Assembly: GCA_000403215.2 (NCBI GenBank)
Contig: KE159563.1
Span: 1-64,000, forward strand
Reading direction: 5' to 3'
DNA from: Lachnospiraceae bacterium A4
GTDB taxonomy: Bacteria; Bacillota; Clostridia; Lachnospirales; Lachnospiraceae
Length of the DNA: 64,000 nt
Positions 60,860-64,000 of this stretch are shown in pieces; position 1 is the stretch's first letter; each line of letters opens with the position of its first letter. The notes under the pieces were generated by a model that was given only the letters and a program-made list of their open reading frames with translations, ran no database searches and was not told the DNA's origin. The position numbers were made by a program, and so were the translations under genes.

Positions 60860-62732
60860 GTTCATACTCCTCTCCGCCCACATTGGGCACATATGTCGGC
60901 ACAATCTCCTGTATCAGAGACCGCACATCCTCACACTCATTTTCCACCGCATGTTTTAGATTGTTGAGCTGCACATAGAATAGTGCCTCGTCAAACTCAA
61001 TCGGTCTGCCAATATGAATCAGCTTATTCGCAGTATCCGTCAGCCCCTCCTCGCTCATCAGCATCTCCTCATAGAGCTTCTCACCGGGCCGCAGACCTGT
61101 AAATTCTATCCGGATATCCTCATCGACCTTATACCCGGACAGCCGTATCAGATTCTTTGCCAAGTCTAAGATCTTGACAGGCTCGCCCATGTCGAGCACA
61201 AAGATTTCGCCGCCCTTTGCGTAGACGCCCGCCTGCAAAACAAGCGATACCGCCTCCGAGATGGTCATAAAATAACGTATGATATCTGGATGGGTGACCG
61301 TCACCGGGCCGCCCGCCGCAATCTGCTTTTTGAACAGCGGAATCACACTCCCGTTACTCCCGAGCACATTGCCAAACCGCACTGCCACAAACTCCGTCTC
61401 ATAGTGGCGGTTGTAGGTCTGGATAATCATCTCGCAGATGCGCTTGCTCGCGCCCATGATATTTGTGGGATTGACTGCCTTGTCCGTGGAGATCATCACA
61501 AACTTTTTCACGCCGTTCTGCACTGCTGCCTGCGCGGTTTTCCATGTGCCAAAGACATTGTTTTTGATCGCCTCATTGGGGCTTACCTCCATCAGCGGTA
61601 CATGTTTGTGCGCCGCCGCGTGGTAAATAATGTCCGGATGGTATTCCTGCATGATGCTGTTGATGCGGTTGGTATTTCTCACCGAGGCAATCAGCACCAC
61701 CAAATCCAGCTTGGGATAGCGCTGCTTTAACTCCTGCTGGATTTCATAGGCATTGTTTTCATAGATGTCCACGATAATCAGCCGCGCCGGCTTATGCCCC
61801 GCGATCTGGCGGCACAGCTCACTCCCGATCGAGCCGCCGCCGCCCGTCACCATGATCACTTGATTTTTCACATAATTTAAGATAGAATCCAGATCGACCT
61901 TGATCGGGTCGCGCCCCAGCAAATCCTCCACGTCCACATCACGCAGTTTGCTGACATTGACCTCGCCGTTTACAAGCTGGTAGATTCCCGGCAGCGTCCG
62001 AAGTTTGCAGCTTGTCTCCTTGCAGATCTCGACGAGTGCCTTCATCGTCGCGCGGTTTGCGGACGGTATCGCGATAAAAATCTCGTCAATGCCGTACAGC
62101 GCCGCGTACTCCACAATCCTCTCACGCCCGCCGACAATCTTGATGCCCTGTATAAACCTGCCCCATTTGTGCTCGTCGTCATCAATAATGCACTTGATCG
62201 TCATTGTGCTGAAGCTGCTGTTGACAATCTCTTTGATGACCGTATTGCCAGCGTCCCCGGCGCCGATAATCATGACGCGCGTGCCGTTTTTGCGGTTCTG
62301 CGCCTTGTGCCGCATTCCCCGCATAATACGGTAAGAAAACCGGGTACAGGTCGTAAGCCCCGTGAGCACCAGCGCGTAAGTGAAATAATAGCTTCTGGGA
62401 ATCGGATACTTGAGCAAACGCATCCCTGCAAAATCCAGCATCGCGCTCAAAATACAGCCCGCCAGTATATTTTGTACCTCCGCCGTGCCCGCAAAAGCCC
62501 ATAAACTGTGATACAGCTTAAAGACATAAAATACGATCAGCGTCATCACGACATTTGGCACCATCATACTCCATGCCGAGCTTAAATACACCTCTGGAAT
62601 GTCTCTGTAATTTAGTTCAAAGCGAAACCACAGCGGCACAATGCTTGCAATGCATACAGTCATAATATCAAGAAGTACAAGCACGATTCTTCTTTGCAAA
62701 AGCTGTAGGTTGATATGATTAAACTTTTTCAT
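60804..62732 (-). CDS. UDP-GlcNAc 4,6-dehydratase, membrane type (PglF/CapD-like)
   Basis: A 642-residue protein. Four membrane helices at the N-terminus are followed by a nucleotide-binding domain (MIIGAGDAGNTVIKEI), then the catalytic SDR domain with TGGGGSIGSELCRQI, HAAAHKHVPLME, STDKAVNPTN-MGASKR-CE and VRFGNVLGSNGSV. The pattern is PglF/FlaA1/CapD. It makes UDP-4-keto-6-deoxy-GlcNAc, the substrate for the aminotransferase that overlaps it. The ATG at 62732 follows GGGAGG by 13 bases, a long spacing. Confidence 0.93.
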   Translation of the reverse strand: MKKFNHINLQLLQRRIVLVLLDIMTVCIASIVPLWFRFELNYRDIPEVYLSSAWSMMVPNVVMTLIVFYVFKLYHSLWAFAGTAEVQNILAGCILSAMLDFAGMRLLKYPIPRSYYFTYALVLTGLTTCTRFSYRIMRGMRHKAQNRKNGTRVMIIGAGDAGNTVIKEIVNSSFSTMTIKCIIDDDEHKWGRFIQGIKIVGGRERIVEYAALYGIDEIFIAIPSANRATMKALVEICKETSCKLRTLPGIYQLVNGEVNVSKLRDVDVEDLLGRDPIKVDLDSILNYVKNQVIMVTGGGGSIGSELCRQIAGHKPARLIIVDIYENNAYEIQQELKQRYPKLDLVVLIASVRNTNRINSIMQEYHPDIIYHAAAHKHVPLMEVSPNEAIKNNVFGTWKTAQAAVQNGVKKFVMISTDKAVNPTNIMGASKRICEMIIQTYNRHYETEFVAVRFGNVLGSNGSVIPLFKKQIAAGGPVTVTHPDIIRYFMTISEAVSLVLQAGVYAKGGEIFVLDMGEPVKILDLAKNLIRLSGYKVDEDIRIEFTGLRPGEKLYEEMLMSEEGLTDTANKLIHIGRPIEFDEALFYVQLNNLKHAVENECEDVRSLIQEIVPTYVPNVGGEEYEHEKQSQKDLSCKSYHARG

Positions 62733-62757
62733 AATATTGTTTCTGCCTCCCGGCTCT

Positions 62758-64000
62758 TTACTTCGCGGTCCCCTCACAGTCCCGCATCAAGAGCATCTGC
62801 ATCAGTATAAAGCCAAACCCTGCCGGAATGCATGGATGATAAGCCCACTCCGTCAAACTGATAAACCCAAATACAACAACAATCGAAAATGGTATGAGCA
62901 CAATGCTGTACCTGCTGCCATAATCCAGAAAGAGCCTCACTGCGCGCCACAACGCCAGCGCGCACAGCACCAGAAACAGCAGCCCCGCAACCAGTCCAAA
63001 ATTATATGCCACCTGAAGGTAGGAATTGTGCGCATGGGCATATTCATCGCCCTTGGGATCCTCCGGTCCCATCTTAGGATGCCCCCCAAATCGAATCGCA
63101 TTGATGTAATCCGCAAAAATTTCAAACCTTCCATTTGAAATATCTGGGAACTCTGCTTGTTCTGTGTTGCCAGATTTTTCCTCCCCTTCCGAAAAACTGC
63201 GCCGTTCCAGTCCTGCCAGCTTATTTCCTGCATAGGCAAGCACCCCGGCCTCCCTTCCTGTGAGTCCGCCGTCTCCTGCCGCCTCCTGCCCGCCCCCCGC
63301 GGTCTGGAACCTGCCAAACAGGGTGGCAAAAAAGCGCCGCACCGTCATATATTTGTCGGAGTCAACCGGGTCTCCCTCGTAGATCATAAAGCTTCTGTCC
63401 TGAAACTCAATCTCATAGCGCACAGGGTCATTCACCACCGCCGGAACCATTCTGACTGCGGTAAAGACCATCGGAAAGCTGGCCAGACACACCGCTATGA
63501 GCATTCCAAGCTCCGCCAAAATCCTCACGGCGCCCTTATGGTACGCCACGGCGGTAACTGCCACGATGGCTGCCACCGTCACCGTTGTTGTGAGAAACGC
63601 TGTTCTCGACATCGAGAGCAGGATAAATCCCACGGCGCACGCTGTCACAAAATATTCAGGAAAACAGAATACCAGCATGCGCTTTCGTGTCTTTAACTTT
63701 CCATAGAGCTTTGCGAGCGCCGCGCCAAACACCACTGCCAGATACATTCCGGTGCACGCCACCGTGTGAAACATGCCGCCGTAGCGGTAGAGCATCCAGT
63801 AATGATGGGGTCTGTGCGCCAGACAAAAATACGTCACCAGCGCAAAGCTGAGCAGAATGCCATTGCTGAAATTCCTCAGAAAACGGCAGTTTGAGGCGAG
63901 CGTGTTCGGCGAAAATAAAAATGCCGCAAACGGCAGTGTCGCCGTAAAAACCCACACCTTTTCATACCGGTAAGCATACATGAGCAGACTAAACACGATC
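62758..64000 (-). CDS. O-antigen ligase/polymerase family protein (5' end outside window)
   Basis: At least 413 residues with about seven to nine membrane helices; the frame is open to the window edge. The large extracytoplasmic loop (about 210-310) is followed by AHAHNSYLQVAYNFGLVAGLLF, the H-N-x-(Y)-L motif of the WaaL/Wzy superfamily, near residues 325-346. It should polymerise repeat units or ligate the finished chain outside the membrane. It lies 25 bp before the PglF-like gene, the first seen of the cluster. Confidence 0.85.
   Translation of the reverse strand, partial: IVFSLLMYAYRYEKVWVFTATLPFAAFLFSPNTLASNCRFLRNFSNGILLSFALVTYFCLAHRPHHYWMLYRYGGMFHTVACTGMYLAVVFGAALAKLYGKLKTRKRMLVFCFPEYFVTACAVGFILLSMSRTAFLTTTVTVAAIVAVTAVAYHKGAVRILAELGMLIAVCLASFPMVFTAVRMVPAVVNDPVRYEIEFQDRSFMIYEGDPVDSDKYMTVRRFFATLFGRFQTAGGGQEAAGDGGLTGREAGVLAYAGNKLAGLERRSFSEGEEKSGNTEQAEFPDISNGRFEIFADYINAIRFGGHPKMGPEDPKGDEYAHAHNSYLQVAYNFGLVAGLLFLVLCALALWRAVRLFLDYGSRYSIVLIPFSIVVVFGFISLTEWAYHPCIPAGFGFILMQMLLMRDCEGTAK

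Noticed and set aside
1-64000. tRNA, rRNA or CRISPR features
   Set aside because: Reading both strands, especially the gaps above 150 bp, I saw no cloverleaf with CCA-adjacent acceptor stem, no rRNA sequence and no repeat-spacer array; a covariance search would be needed to exclude degenerate forms.

Overview
The window reads as a chromosome segment of a Gram-positive anaerobe of the Clostridia, most likely a gut Lachnospiraceae. This is inferred from the S10-spc-alpha ribosomal gene order ending in rplQ, a DnaJ-like gene, ecfA1-ecfA2-ecfT, truA, rplM and rpsI, from the small KOW protein between map and infA, from strong AGGAGG ribosome binding sites, and from Lachnospiraceae-type accessory families (DUF4173, DUF2975 with a YozG-like regulator, Rpn nuclease, MMPL transporters). 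Almost every gene is on the minus strand.

Layout. (1) 1-983: remains of a mobile element, comprising the end of a tyrosine recombinase, a ParA gene cut off after 42 codons at a 26-bp perfect palindrome, and about 470 bp of repeats and terminators. (2) 984-23077 (minus): one dense ribosomal and housekeeping block. From its promoter near 23,400 it runs S10, L3, L4, L23, L2, S19, L22, S3, L16, L29, S17, L14, L24, L5, S14, S8, L6, L18, S5, L30, L15, secY, adk, map, KOW protein, infA, L36, S13, S11, S4, rpoA, L17, DnaJ-like protein, ECF transporter module, truA, L13, S9. (3) 23576-28936: a methyltransferase, a membrane-protein group with a small XRE regulator, and an AT-rich Rpn nuclease. (4) 28993-32815: an NAD cluster (nicotinamidase, small crystallin-J1-like protein, glutamine-dependent NAD synthase, Nudix protein resembling the NrtR regulators). 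(5) 32968-42362: a lipoprotein, then a giant surface protein of about 1,810 residues overlapping the end of an MMPL/RND transporter gene. (6) 42572-64000 and beyond: a surface-polysaccharide cluster of 17 genes.

The polysaccharide cluster tells a coherent story. A PglF-like dehydratase, a PglE-like aminotransferase and a PglC-like phosphoglycosyl transferase would make and load a 4-amino-4,6-dideoxy sugar on undecaprenyl phosphate. No acetyltransferase follows. Instead there are an ATP-grasp ligase and a PLP enzyme, which recalls the ATP-grasp domain of Neisseria PglB2 and suggests acylation of the 4-amino group by an unusual acid or amino acid. A WbpO/TviB-like dehydrogenase and a WbpP/TviC-like epimerase would make UDP-GalNAc-uronate, and an AsnB-type amidotransferase could amidate it. 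Five GT4 glycosyltransferases, two paralogous GT-C-like membrane proteins, a FemAB/GNAT-like transferase, a DUF2334 deacetylase-like protein and a Wzy/WaaL-type polymerase or ligase complete the set.

The two least ordinary systems are the MMPL transporter with its coupled giant coiled-coil/GLUG surface protein, and the PglC/ATP-grasp/PLP module. Regulatory DNA is also rich: structured leaders precede rpsJ, rpsM and rplM, and several ribosomal spacers hold perfect hairpins with very small loops. No tRNA, rRNA or CRISPR array was seen.
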